Shown: positions 1 to 7,899, counted from the first letter of the stretch. The stretch is 23,476 nt of DNA from Tychonema litorale BBK16 (GCF_021648855.1 NZ_JAKJHX010000082.1:1223-24698), one strand, 5' to 3'. The notes: generated by a model from the sequence alone, not told the origin. A program made the numbers and translations.

Positions 1-167
1 GGGGGTCAATGATTTATCACCTCCGAATACCCTCTTCGTCCGCGGAGGCGGACATCGTTTGTGTAGCCGCGGTTTCCAACCGCCGGGGGTCAATGATTTA
101 TCACCTCCGAATACCCTCTTCGTCCGCGGAGGCGGACATTGTTTGTGTAGCCGCGGTTTCAACCGCC
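1..167. repeat. Tandemly duplicated 84-bp copy of a dispersed GC-rich repeat
   Basis: Two units lie head to tail, 1-84 and 85-167. They are nearly identical; unit 2 has one base fewer in its GGTTTCAACCGCC part. Each unit holds the palindrome GTCCGCGGAGGCGGAC and a GCGGTTTCAACCGCC arm. The same modules recur at 6566-6703 in inverted-pair form, so this is a dispersed family. The stop codon of the TPR-CHAT gene (101-103, minus strand) falls inside unit 2. Confidence 0.9.
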
Positions 168-3100
168 GGATTCTCATCCGCCACAGAATCCCCAGACAAA
201 CCCAATCGAATCTGATTTTCCTTCAACGTCTCATAAAACTCCCTCACCACTTCCTCCGGCGCATCGCTATCAGTCCCCCCCGCACCCATTTGATAAATCT
301 CATTCTCCAAATTCTCTTCAATTTGAGGCTTAGTTTCGCACCAATCCTTGATTCTTTCAGCTATAACATTCACATTATCCATCGCACCAATATCAATCGC
401 GGATAATTCTGTCACAAATTGCGGTTCCGATATTTTCAATAACTTACTGAAAGCAGCCACAATTTCTTCAGGTTTCGCATCATCGGGAAGTGACATTTTC
501 AGACTCCTTAAATCTATTTTTTCAGTTGACAGCGGTAAAGTTTCGGTTTCGCCAATTAGCGTAAATGCAGCCCAAGCTATCGGACTCGGAAATCGAGCTT
601 TTGTGGTTAGCATAGCACACCGCAAGGCCGCTGCTCGATCGCCTCCCCGTGCTAAATTTTGGTAGAATTCAGTCATTAGCAACTTGGCTGAAATCACTCC
701 CATATTCCACAGGGAAACGATGATGCTGGGGACTCCCGCGAGGATGAAGCAGCGCGACAATCCGATGACTCCATCTCCCGTGATTTTACCGCGCCCGGTG
801 CTGCACGCGCTCAATACTACGAGTTCGGAATCGAGTTTTAATTGCAGGATATCCACGGCATGAATTGCGCCGTCGTCGTCTCCTGATGGTGCTAAAATTA
901 TCGCGCCGGGAATGCCGGAACCTTGGAAATCGTCGAGGAGTCCGTGGGCGGATAAATGGACGATGCGCGTGTTTAGCATCTTGTCTAAAATCGCAACTTT
1001 TGTGGCATTTTCGCCGCTAATTGCTTGGGTTCCTAAAGTTGCGGCAATGGCTTCGGCGGCTTCTTTTGCCCTGGAAAGTTGTTGTAGTTCGTAGGGCTTT
1101 TCTTTGAATTTTGGGGCGATGGTTGGATCGCCGACAATCAGGGCAGCTTGTCTCAATCCTCGGACTCGGTTTTGATGTTCGCGGGTGATTTCTAATACTT
1201 GGATGGATGGGCTGGTGAGGATGGTATTATGTTCGATTAGGTAGCGGTTGTTGCTATCTTGCAAGGCGGCGAAGGGTACTAAAAATAAGTCGTAGTGGGG
1301 GACGAAGATGATGGGGGAATTGGCATCGGTGGGGAGTAAGTCGATGATTGGTTCGATCAGGATTTGATGGAGGAGTTGCAGTAGGGGAAAGCGGCCTGTT
1401 TCGTCTCGTTTGTACTGGGATTCTAGTTGAATTTTGTTGCCTTCGTCGTCGGTTTCTTCGGTGCCGATGGAGAGGCGGGTTTGGAGGATGATTTGTTTGA
1501 GGGTTTGGTTTTGTTGGTTGAGAGGTTCGAGGTTGGCGGCGCGATGGGTGATGTTGCCGTTTGGTTGGATTACCCAGATGTAAATTTCTGGATCGACAAT
1601 GGAATATTCAACTATTGTGGAGTTTCTGTCGCGGGCGATTTGTTGGATTTTGGGGATGGATAATTTATTTGTTTGGTTATTGGTTGGTAATTCATTTGTT
1701 AATAGGGTTTGTTGTAATAATTCGACGAAGGCACGGGTGCGGGACATTTCGGATATTTCTAGGGATTCGTTAAATTGCGATCGGGCGACTAAGACTTGTT
1801 GTAGGTTTTGATAGGCAGATACTTGAGTTTCAAAAAATGAGGCTTTGTGGTCATTATTGACTAATTCAGAACGCAGAGTTTCACCAATTGCGATCGAGGC
1901 ACGAAATGCTGTTTCAGCTTCAACAAGTTGATTGATTTTTAGGAAAGTATATCCCAAATTGTTGAGAGATATTGACTCTCCCACGCGATCTTCTATTTCC
2001 CGTTCAATTTCTAAAGACTGTTGGTGAAATTCGATCGCCTGCTGAAATTGCCCTAGAGATTTGTAAGCATTGCCCAAATTTCCGAGGGCATTAGCTTCTC
2101 CTTGGCGATTTCCGATTTCCCGTTTAATTTCTAAAGACTGTTGGTGAAATTCGATCGCCCGCTGGAATTGTCCTAGGGATTGGTAAGCATTGCCCAAATT
2201 GCCGAGGGAAGCAGCTTCTCCCAGGCGATTTCCGATTTCCCGTTCAATTTCTAAAGACTGTTGGTTAAATTCGATCGCCCGCTCGAATTGCCCTAGGGAA
2301 TCGTAAGCAAGGCCCAAATTGCCGAGGGAAGCAGCTTCTCCCAGGCGATATTCTATTTTCCGTTCAATTTCTAAAGACTGTTGGTGAAATTCGATCGCCT
2401 GCTCGAATTGCCCTAGGGCTTGATAAGCATTGCCCAAATTGCCGAGGGAATCAGCTTCTCTTTGACGATTTCCGATTTCCCGTTCAATTTCTAGAGACTG
2501 TTGGTGAAATTCGATCGCCCGCTCGAATTGCCCTAGGGAATCGTAAGCATTACCCAAACTGCTGAGAGAAGCAGCTTCTCCTTGGTGATTTCCAATTTCC
2601 CGTTTAATTTCTAAAGACTGTTCGTAAAATGCGATCGCCCGCTGGAATTGCCATAGGGATTTGTAAACTAATCCCAAATTGTTAAGAGAATTGTCTTCTC
2701 CTTGGCGATATCCAATTTCCCGTGAAATCTCTAAAGACTGTTGGTAAAATTCGATCGCCCTGTCGAATTGTCCTAGGGATTTGTAAGCTATGCCCAAATT
2801 GTTAAGAGAATTGGCTTCTCCTTGGCGATATTCTATTTTCCGTGAAATTTCTAAAGACTGTTGGTGAAATTCGATCGCCCTGTGGAATTGCCCTAGGGAT
2901 TTGTAAGCTAATCCCAAAATGTTAAGACAATAGGCTTCTCCTTGACGATCTCGAATTTCTCGATAGATAATTAATGCTTGTTCTCCCGACTGCAAAGCTT
3001 CTCTAAATTGACTAATGTCATACTGCATATCGCATTGTTCTAACAGTCTATCTGCTTCTGCTTTTTGTGCAATTCCCGCTAGGAAATCGCCATCCATCTT

Positions 3101-3310
3101 ACCCAGCAGCTCTGCAAAATTTTTCAACCAATTAGCATTATTTAATTCACCTTGTTCTCTAAGATTATCCGCCTCTTCTAGCATTGCCGCCACCAAGCCA
3201 TCATCCAGCAATTCCGGGTGAGTTTTCAATATCTGGGCTTCTTCGCCGCTGGGACTATTTAGCAGTTGATTTATCAGGTTGAGATAGGCTTGTTGGCGTT
3301 CAGAGTTCAT
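101..3310 (-). CDS. TPR-repeat protein with CHAT (caspase-like) protease domain
   Basis: This is a 1069-residue protein. Residues 1-128 are a helical N-terminal region with one divergent TPR. Residues 129-448 are eight near-identical 40-residue TPRs of the kinesin-light-chain type (consensus LGNLGNAYxSLGQFxRAIEF), and a ninth decayed one follows to about 488. A linker leads to the CHAT domain, about 640-900. The expected dyad is visible: His789 in VHLSAHG and Cys836 in VVLSACSTGRG. CHAT domains are clan CD cysteine peptidases related to caspases and separase (HetF-associated), so a cytoplasmic signalling protease whose TPRs bind a partner is likely; the substrate is unknown. About 150 residues without recognised domain follow, and the last ~20 (from VETAATQTM) are encoded by the dispersed repeat at 1-167. 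No good Shine-Dalgarno precedes the ATG. No partner protease substrate is adjacent, but the window ends just downstream. Confidence 0.93.
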   Translation of the reverse strand: MNSERQQAYLNLINQLLNSPSGEEAQILKTHPELLDDGLVAAMLEEADNLREQGELNNANWLKNFAELLGKMDGDFLAGIAQKAEADRLLEQCDMQYDISQFREALQSGEQALIIYREIRDRQGEAYCLNILGLAYKSLGQFHRAIEFHQQSLEISRKIEYRQGEANSLNNLGIAYKSLGQFDRAIEFYQQSLEISREIGYRQGEDNSLNNLGLVYKSLWQFQRAIAFYEQSLEIKREIGNHQGEAASLSSLGNAYDSLGQFERAIEFHQQSLEIEREIGNRQREADSLGNLGNAYQALGQFEQAIEFHQQSLEIERKIEYRLGEAASLGNLGLAYDSLGQFERAIEFNQQSLEIEREIGNRLGEAASLGNLGNAYQSLGQFQRAIEFHQQSLEIKREIGNRQGEANALGNLGNAYKSLGQFQQAIEFHQQSLEIEREIEDRVGESISLNNLGYTFLKINQLVEAETAFRASIAIGETLRSELVNNDHKASFFETQVSAYQNLQQVLVARSQFNESLEISEMSRTRAFVELLQQTLLTNELPTNNQTNKLSIPKIQQIARDRNSTIVEYSIVDPEIYIWVIQPNGNITHRAANLEPLNQQNQTLKQIILQTRLSIGTEETDDEGNKIQLESQYKRDETGRFPLLQLLHQILIEPIIDLLPTDANSPIIFVPHYDLFLVPFAALQDSNNRYLIEHNTILTSPSIQVLEITREHQNRVRGLRQAALIVGDPTIAPKFKEKPYELQQLSRAKEAAEAIAATLGTQAISGENATKVAILDKMLNTRIVHLSAHGLLDDFQGSGIPGAIILAPSGDDDGAIHAVDILQLKLDSELVVLSACSTGRGKITGDGVIGLSRCFILAGVPSIIVSLWNMGVISAKLLMTEFYQNLARGGDRAAALRCAMLTTKARFPSPIAWAAFTLIGETETLPLSTEKIDLRSLKMSLPDDAKPEEIVAAFSKLLKISEPQFVTELSAIDIGAMDNVNVIAERIKDWCETKPQIEENLENEIYQMGAGGTDSDAPEEVVREFYETLKENQIRLGLSGDSVADENPAVETAATQTMSASADEEGIRR
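1967..2926 (-). repeat. Coding 120-bp tandem repeat array (eight TPR units)
   Basis: Eight consecutive 120-bp units, each encoding one 40-residue TPR, are very similar at DNA level as well as protein level. For example, TTTCTAAAGACTGTTGG recurs in nearly every unit on the + strand. Such similarity suggests recent duplication or gene conversion, and copy number may vary between strains. Confidence 0.9.
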
Positions 3311-3408
3311 GGCGATTTGGGATTTGGGATAGTTCGCTCTATTAATTTATTATCGCTGAAACTCATCTGTTTGGGGCGGGGGATGCCAAGTTTTTTGTAG
3401 GCGTGGCC

Positions 3409-3472
3409 AGAAACCGGGCTTTTTCCGAGGATATCGATACACCGCCTAAAGACTGCGAAAAACCCGGTTTCT
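3409..3472. repeat. 64-bp hairpin element, copy 1
   Basis: The terminal inverted repeats are AGAAACCGGG at the left and CCCGGTTTCT at the right, with a 44-bp interior. The interior is the most diverged of the three copies in this window. There are no coding features. It looks like a non-autonomous, MITE-like or REP-like element. Confidence 0.85.
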
Positions 3473-3509
3473 TTGGTTTATGTCGTAGTCTTGGATGCGC
3501 GGGGTGCCG

Positions 3510-3573
3510 AGAAACCGGGTTTTTTCGAGAATCCTTGGTTACAGTCGATTATTTGGCTAAAAACCCGGTTTCT
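3510..3573. repeat. 64-bp hairpin element, copy 2
   Basis: It has the same terminal arms and exactly the same 64-bp length as copy 1. Its interior, with TTACAGTCG in the middle, resembles copy 3 closely, and homology with copy 3 continues outside both arms (GGATG upstream, GAGATTTT downstream). Confidence 0.88.
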
Positions 3574-3645
3574 GAGATTTTGGGTTTTGGGCGCCCTTAA
3601 ATTTGATAAAATTAGATATCTGCAAAACATCTGATCGATCGCTAA

Positions 3646-3945
3646 ATGCACATTATCAGTCGTAAAAAATTAAGAGACGACTGCCAAAATCATGCTGATT
3701 CCTGCGAAGCCCTCGATGATTGGTACAAGATTGCTAGTCAAGCCAACTGGACTAAGCTTATTGAAGTTCAAACTATTTATCCTCAAGCTGAAGCAGTTGG
3801 AAATTTTACAATTTTTAATATCAAAGGAAATAAGTATCGCTTAATCGTAAGTCTTAACTATCAAAAGCAGATTGTTTATATCAAATACATTTTGACTCAT
3901 GCAGAATATGACAAAGACAACTGGAAAAATGACCCTTACTTTTGA
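3646..3945 (+). CDS. higB: HigB-family toxin (ribosome-dependent mRNA interferase)
   Basis: The 99-residue protein has the full HigB_toxin (RelE-superfamily) signature. It starts MHIISRKKL, has FNIKGNKYRLIV in the middle and ends YIKYILTHAEYDKDNW; the GNKYRL and THAEYD motifs are the hallmarks of the family. Members cut mRNA at the ribosome and are neutralised by the HigA protein encoded just downstream. The toxin-first gene order and the 17-bp overlap with the next gene are typical of hig operons. No clear Shine-Dalgarno is seen before the ATG. It is complete, with no frameshift. Expected role: plasmid-like or genomic-island maintenance, or a stress module. Confidence 0.92.
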   Translation: MHIISRKKLRDDCQNHADSCEALDDWYKIASQANWTKLIEVQTIYPQAEAVGNFTIFNIKGNKYRLIVSLNYQKQIVYIKYILTHAEYDKDNWKNDPYF

Positions 3946-4333
3946 CTCCGACAGGTACAGCAGCTTGCTATCTCAATATCAACCGCGCATCATCAAAAAT
4001 GAAGATGAAAACGAGATATTTTTAGAAATCGTTGAAAGCTTGCTGTCTCGGAATAATCTAACTCCCGAAGAAGATACTCTACTAGAACTCTTAGTCAAAC
4101 TAATTGAGGATTTTGAAGAAACTCACTATCAACTGAATGCTTCAACTCCCCACTCAAGACTTCTGCATTTGATTGATGCTAGGAGTTTAGAACCAACAGA
4201 TTTAGTAGACATTATTGGCACAATTGAGATGGTAACTGAACTCATTAACGGCCAGCTAGAAATCACTAAAAAACAAGCCGAGGCTTTGGGAAAGTTTTTT
4301 CATGTAAATCCGGGTTTGTTTCTGTTTGATTAA
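3929..4333 (+). CDS. higA: HigA-type antitoxin
   Basis: From the chosen ATG this is 134 residues. The C-terminal half is a Xre-like helix-turn-helix of the HigA type: LLHLIDARSLEPTDLV, then VTELINGQLEITKKQ, ending KFFHVNPGLFLF. The N-terminal ~60 residues are acidic and presumably wrap the toxin. HigA proteins bind HigB and repress their own operon. The frame is open from 3899 with ATGs at 3899 and 3908, but neither has a ribosome site. The ATG at 3929 gives a 17-bp overlap with higB and begins MTLTFDSDRY, which fits family members better. Pairing with higB makes the function fairly certain; the start is not. Confidence 0.87.
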   Translation: MTLTFDSDRYSSLLSQYQPRIIKNEDENEIFLEIVESLLSRNNLTPEEDTLLELLVKLIEDFEETHYQLNASTPHSRLLHLIDARSLEPTDLVDIIGTIEMVTELINGQLEITKKQAEALGKFFHVNPGLFLFD

Positions 4334-4363
4334 TCGCAATCTCTTATTCCTAACCCCCATTTT

Positions 4364-4723
4364 CTAATATGGAATCCAATCTAACTTATCGATCCATTCT
4401 TCAGCTTCCGTAGTTTCCCAAATAAAATTAATTGTTTCTGCCCATCTGCCAATACTTCCACTTGGACGCACCCAAACTAATCCCCAACTTTGTCCCCCTG
4501 CGGCCCAATGTTCTGTCAAATGTCCGGGAATACTTTTGCGGTTATCCGTCACCAATAGTCGTTTCGATGATTCCAAATAAATGAGAATCTCTGGATCTAA
4601 TGTTCCTAATGTTGGTGCATTTGAATCACCCACCCGCAAAATATCTATCTCCGGCTGGAGGTTTAAAACAGCGCTTTTGAGCTTGGGTGGCAAATTTTCA
4701 TCCAATAAAAAACGGATTTTCAC
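4364..4723 (-). CDS. DUF5615 PIN-like toxin-type protein
   Basis: The 119-residue protein begins MKIRFLLDENLPP, the diagnostic opening of the DUF5615 PIN-like family. Conserved acidic positions follow: LLDENL (Asp8), the Asp of LDPEIL, and LLVTDN. PIN-fold proteins are Mg-dependent ribonucleases, and those paired with DUF433 proteins are regarded as probable VapC-like toxins. The start codon is GTG at 4723-4721 and overlaps the stop of the upstream DUF433 gene (GTGA), implying translational coupling. The 3' end converges with higA 30 bp away, with no hairpin between them. Nuclease activity is inferred, not shown. Confidence 0.85.
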   Translation of the reverse strand: MKIRFLLDENLPPKLKSAVLNLQPEIDILRVGDSNAPTLGTLDPEILIYLESSKRLLVTDNRKSIPGHLTEHWAAGGQSWGLVWVRPSGSIGRWAETINFIWETTEAEEWIDKLDWIPY

Positions 4724-5052
4724 TTAAGGTTAAGTAACTCCTGTTCTCGTTGTGCTTTAATTGCTCTCAGGCGTAATGCTAGAGGAGATAGATTAGCCAA
4801 CCATTCCTGATAGCGTTCTTCCCGCCACTTCGCCAGCCGCAACATATAAGCATCCATCTGTCTGCGATTTTGCAGATAATAGGTTAGCGTCGCGTAAATT
4901 TTCTCTAAATTCAGAGTGGGTAATTCCTCCAGAATTTGGTCTGGCGAATATCCATCCAAGTAATACTTAATCACGTCGTCTATGCCAATCCGATGTCCTT
5001 TGATGCGGATGTCATCGGGGTCGAGAAATTCAAAATAATCTTCTAGTTGCAT
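4720..5052 (-). CDS. DUF433 antitoxin-type protein
   Basis: The 110-residue protein has the DUF433 core: residues 11-60 contain the DIRIKGHRIGIDDVIKYY strand-helix and GYSPDQILEELPTLNLEKIYATLTYY split over two helices, a winged-helix-like DNA-binding fold. A basic helical tail follows (residues 65-110) that probably contacts the toxin. DUF433 genes commonly precede DUF5615 genes and are taken as antitoxins. A good ribosome site, GGAGAT, lies 7 bp before the ATG. The stop overlaps the next gene's start. One hairpin element (5116-5179) lies just upstream. Confidence 0.86.
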   Translation of the reverse strand: MQLEDYFEFLDPDDIRIKGHRIGIDDVIKYYLDGYSPDQILEELPTLNLEKIYATLTYYLQNRRQMDAYMLRLAKWREERYQEWLANLSPLALRLRAIKAQREQELLNLK

Positions 5053-5115
5053 CGGTTTATCTCCGAATACTTAGTCGATCGCATTTTATCATAAATTGGG
5101 ATGTGTGGAGTGGCG

Positions 5116-5179
5116 AGAAACCGGGTTTTTTCCAGAATATTTGATTACAGTCGGTGATTTGGGCAAAAACCCGGTTTCT
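5116..5179. repeat. 64-bp hairpin element, copy 3
   Basis: It has the same AGAAACCGGG and CCCGGTTTCT arms, the same length and the same orientation as the copy at 3510-3573. It lies between the DUF433 start and the aminotransferase 3' end, so copies 2 and 3 bracket the two toxin-antitoxin pairs. Confidence 0.88.
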
Positions 5180-5196
5180 GAGATTTTAGTTGAATC

Positions 5197-6501
5197 CTAT
5201 TCCAGCCCCTGCAAAACCTCTGTCAAAATCTCCACAATGCGATCGATATGTTCCTTCTCAATAATCAACGGCGGCGACAAAGCAATTATATCCCCAGTAG
5301 TGCGAATCAACAGCCCTTTTTGATAGCACTTTACAAAACAATCAAAAGCTCGTTTCCCCGGCTTCCCAGCAATAGATTCCAACTCGATCCCAGCCACAAG
5401 TCCCAAATTGCGGACATCAATCACGTGCCGCACACCTTTGAAAGAATGTACCGCATCTTCCCAGTAACCAGCCATCTTATCAGCCCGTTCAAATAACCGT
5501 TCTTCCTCATAAATATTCAGCGTGGCCAAAGCAGCCGCACAAGCCACCGGATGCCCAGAATAAGTATAACCGTGAAAAAGCTCGATCGCATTTTCGGGAG
5601 CATTCATGAAAGCATCATAAATCCCTTCCTTCACAAACACCGCCCCCATCGGCACAGTACCGTTAGTTATCCCTTTCGCCGCCGTCACAATATCGGGAAC
5701 CACCCCAAAATATTCAGTCGCGAAACTCGCACCCAAACGCCCGAATCCGGTAATTACCTCATCAAAAATTAGCAGAATTCCATACTTGTCACAAATCGCC
5801 CGCAGCCTTTCCAAATAACCTTTTGGCGGAATCAAAACCCCCGTCGAACCAGCCACCGGTTCCACAATTACCGCCGCAATATTCGACGCATCATGCAAAG
5901 CCACAATTCCTTCCAATTCATCCGCCAAATGTGCTCCCCATTCTGGTTGTTTGCGGCTGAAAGCATTGTGTTCTAAACTGTGAGTATGAGGTAAATGATC
6001 GACTCCCGTTAGTAAACTGCCGAAAAACTTGCGATTTGGGCCAATACCGCCGACCGAAATTCCCCCAAAACCAACACCGTGATAACCGCGTACCCTACCA
6101 ATCAATCTTTGGCGAGTTCCTTCACCTCTAACTCGATGATAGGCGATCGCAATTTTTAACGCAGTCTCCACCGATTCCGAACCAGAATTAGTAAAAAAAA
6201 CGCGATCGAAATTGCCAGGAATCAGCTTTACCAAACGTTCCGCCAATTCAAAAGCAGCCGGATGTCCCATTTGAAAAGCTGGCGCGTAATCTAAATTCAA
6301 AACCTGCTGTTTAACTGCTTCAGCAATTGTCTCGCGGGCGTGCCCCGCATTCACGCACCAAAGCCCCGCAGTACCATCGAGAATTGAGCGATTATCATCG
6401 CTGGTAAAGTGCATATCTTTTGCAGATACTAACATTCGCGGATTCGCTTTAAACTGTCGATTGGCGGTGAAGGGCATCCAATAAGCGTCGAGATTTGTCA
6501 T
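5197..6501 (-). CDS. Class III aminotransferase, omega-amino acid:pyruvate type
   Basis: The 434-residue length is usual for the family. Fold type I PLP enzyme features are all present: NSGSES at 105-110 (phosphate cup), Tyr140-His141 stacking on the ring, IFDEVITGFGR with Asp247 binding the pyridine nitrogen, and the PLP lysine Lys276 in AAKGITNG. The opening YWMPFTANRQFK and the FQMGHPAAFELAERL region resemble beta-alanine/omega-amino acid:pyruvate transaminases (EC 2.6.1.18 type) more than ornithine or GSA aminotransferases. The amino donor cannot be fixed from sequence; beta-alanine, 4-aminobutyrate or another omega-amine is plausible. AAGGA lies about 8 bp before the ATG. It lies downstream of the deaminase-family gene on the same strand, but a 140-bp repeat sits between them, so cotranscription is uncertain. 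Confidence 0.9.
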   Translation of the reverse strand: MTNLDAYWMPFTANRQFKANPRMLVSAKDMHFTSDDNRSILDGTAGLWCVNAGHARETIAEAVKQQVLNLDYAPAFQMGHPAAFELAERLVKLIPGNFDRVFFTNSGSESVETALKIAIAYHRVRGEGTRQRLIGRVRGYHGVGFGGISVGGIGPNRKFFGSLLTGVDHLPHTHSLEHNAFSRKQPEWGAHLADELEGIVALHDASNIAAVIVEPVAGSTGVLIPPKGYLERLRAICDKYGILLIFDEVITGFGRLGASFATEYFGVVPDIVTAAKGITNGTVPMGAVFVKEGIYDAFMNAPENAIELFHGYTYSGHPVACAAALATLNIYEEERLFERADKMAGYWEDAVHSFKGVRHVIDVRNLGLVAGIELESIAGKPGKRAFDCFVKCYQKGLLIRTTGDIIALSPPLIIEKEHIDRIVEILTEVLQGLE

Positions 6502-6565
6502 GTTTTTTTATCCTTTTATATTGATGTTTCTATTTCCCAAATATAACTCAACAAGGTTCTGATCG

Positions 6566-6703
6566 GACGGCGGTTGAAACCGCATCTATACAAACAAAAC
6601 CCGCCTCCGCGGGTTAAAGATGGAACGGCGCTTGAAATTACCTTATTTTCTTTAGTCCGCGGAGGCGGACTTCCTTTGTGTAGACGCGGTTTCAACCGCC
6701 GTC
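6566..6703. repeat. Long inverted repeat of the GCGGTTGAAACCGC / CCGCGGAGGCGG family
   Basis: Perfect 18-bp outer arms are GACGGCGGTTGAAACCGC (6566-6583) and its complement (6686-6703). Inside are CCGCCTCCGCGG and, nearer the right arm, GTCCGCGGAGGCGGAC. The right half matches the units at 1-167. It lies 5 bp past the deaminase stop codon, in the gap before the aminotransferase, and could form a strong transcript hairpin. Confidence 0.88.
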
Positions 6704-6708
6704 TCATC

Positions 6709-7746
6709 TTAATTAACGATCGCACCAATCGACTCATGCTGCAACAAACCCGTCAGCATTTGCGCGGGTTGTTCGCCGTAGGGCCACGCGAAAGCATGGC
6801 GGAAAGCGGCATTTTGACAGGCTTGCAACTGCCGAAAATCAATGATATCCAGAGTCAGCAAATTCTCGTATTCAAAAGGCAGCCGCACGTTGTGCAATCC
6901 CGCGTTGTCAGTACAAATGGCAATATCGACACCAGCTTCAAAACATCGATCGAACACCACCTTCAATTCCCGCATATCCTGCAAGGTTCCCGTTTTGAGA
7001 TAGGTAGTCGGGCAAACCTCCAAGCATTGACCTCTACGCGCGATTTCTGGCAACAGTTCGGGATATTTTAACGGAATTTGAATCCCGTGACCAATTCGCA
7101 TCAGATAGGGCAGAAGTTCGGGATAACAACCAGATGTTGTTTCGTAGAGGTGTCCGGTAGTTTTAATCCCGATCGACCTTGCGTACTGATACAATCCCAC
7201 AAATTCGTCCAGGCGATCGCCAATAGCAGCATCACCGCCAGCCAGATCGATCGCACAAACATATTCTCCCATTTGTGCAGCCAAATCCACGATCGCCCGA
7301 TTCACTTCATAGGGCAAGCGCGAGTGCATACACAAAATTTGACTCGTGACAATCGGACAATCACTAATTTGACTTGCCTTACCCACAACTTGGATAATTT
7401 CTGCCATCAAATCAATGCGTTTTGACTGCGATAAATTTTCTGGAGTTCGCAAATAAGGTGTGTATCGCAACTCTAAATAAGCTAGGTTTTCAAACACGTA
7501 AGCGCCCCGCATCAATCGATAGATAAAATAAGGCAAAGTTTCAACAGTTTGAACGTTCTCTACCAGCGTGTGCAGTTCTAAATACTCATCCAGAGTATTG
7601 CGCGGACGAGTGTAAAACTCCTCAAAAGCCGAGTATTCTTGAAAGCGATCGACCATTTCAGCATTGTGGCGATCGAAATATCGCCACAGCACCCTAGGAA
7701 CGACAGAACCACCCAGATGGCGGTGCAACTCAGCGTGTAAAGTCAT
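6709..7746 (-). CDS. Adenosine deaminase-family (metal-dependent amidohydrolase) protein
   Basis: The 345-residue protein has the ADA-family layout: AELHRHLGGS with metal ligands His8 and His10, GHLYE with His199 and Glu202 in place of the usual HAGE, RIGHG with His220, EVCPTTYL in place of ECPTSN, and CTDNAG with Asp280. The Zn ligands and the general-acid Glu are all in place. Adenosine deaminases have TDDP, where the second Asp contacts the purine N7; here that residue is Asn281, so the substrate may not be adenosine. GAGGT lies about 9 bp before the ATG. The gene diverges from purA across 219 bp, which hints at purine metabolism, but specificity (adenosine, adenine or another aminopurine) cannot be settled. 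Confidence 0.85.
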   Translation of the reverse strand: MTLHAELHRHLGGSVVPRVLWRYFDRHNAEMVDRFQEYSAFEEFYTRPRNTLDEYLELHTLVENVQTVETLPYFIYRLMRGAYVFENLAYLELRYTPYLRTPENLSQSKRIDLMAEIIQVVGKASQISDCPIVTSQILCMHSRLPYEVNRAIVDLAAQMGEYVCAIDLAGGDAAIGDRLDEFVGLYQYARSIGIKTTGHLYETTSGCYPELLPYLMRIGHGIQIPLKYPELLPEIARRGQCLEVCPTTYLKTGTLQDMRELKVVFDRCFEAGVDIAICTDNAGLHNVRLPFEYENLLTLDIIDFRQLQACQNAAFRHAFAWPYGEQPAQMLTGLLQHESIGAIVN

Positions 7747-7787
7747 CGCAACACAACCTCAATTTTTTCAATATTAACAAAAATTAA

Positions 7788-7835
7788 TTAGTCATTAGTC
7801 ATTGGTCATTAGTCATTGGTCAGTAGTCAGTAGTG
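7788..7835. repeat. Heptamer tandem repeat (TTAGTCA/TTGGTCA)n
   Basis: About six imperfect copies of TTAGTCA, TTGGTCA and GTAGTCA follow one another. This is a short tandemly repeated repetitive (STRR) type typical of filamentous cyanobacteria. The same unit recurs at 13804-13859. Confidence 0.85.
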
Positions 7836-7840
7836 AGTTC

Positions 7841-7876
7841 CCATACCCCATGCCCCATGCCCCATGCCCCATGCCC
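7841..7876. repeat. Heptamer tandem repeat (CCCATGC)n
   Basis: Four to five copies of CCCATGC run just upstream of the purA promoter. It is a second STRR-type heptamer, distinct from the neighbouring TTAGTCA array. Confidence 0.85.
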
Positions 7877-7899
7877 ACAAATATAAAATTTAAAATCTA

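Larger units (their letters stand above)
3311..3645. other. Intergenic region between TPR-CHAT and higB
   Basis: This 335-bp gap between divergent genes holds two copies of the 64-bp AGAAACCGGG hairpin element (3409-3472 and 3510-3573). An AT-rich stretch follows (TTTGATAAAATTAGATATC near 3602-3621) that may carry the higB promoter. A 65-codon open frame across the hairpins is a by-product of the repeats. Confidence 0.6.

Noticed and set aside
9..215. Open frame of 68 codons with an internal 28-residue repeat at the left edge
   Set aside because: It is produced by the 84-bp tandem repeat, whose length is a multiple of three, and it lies antisense to the TPR-CHAT gene end.
1967..2926. 120-bp repeats as a CRISPR or noncoding satellite
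   Set aside because: They stay in one reading frame and encode TPRs within a continuous gene.
3403..3600. 65-codon frame on the + strand before higB
   Set aside because: It lies entirely across two hairpin elements and has no ribosome site or recognisable protein features.
6516..7071. Frames on both strands across the inverted repeat at 6566-6703
   Set aside because: Their compositions come from the repeat and from antisense reading of the deaminase-family gene.
7841..7876. CCCATGC repeats as a CRISPR array
   Set aside because: The unit is only 7 bp with no spacers; it is a simple tandem heptamer.
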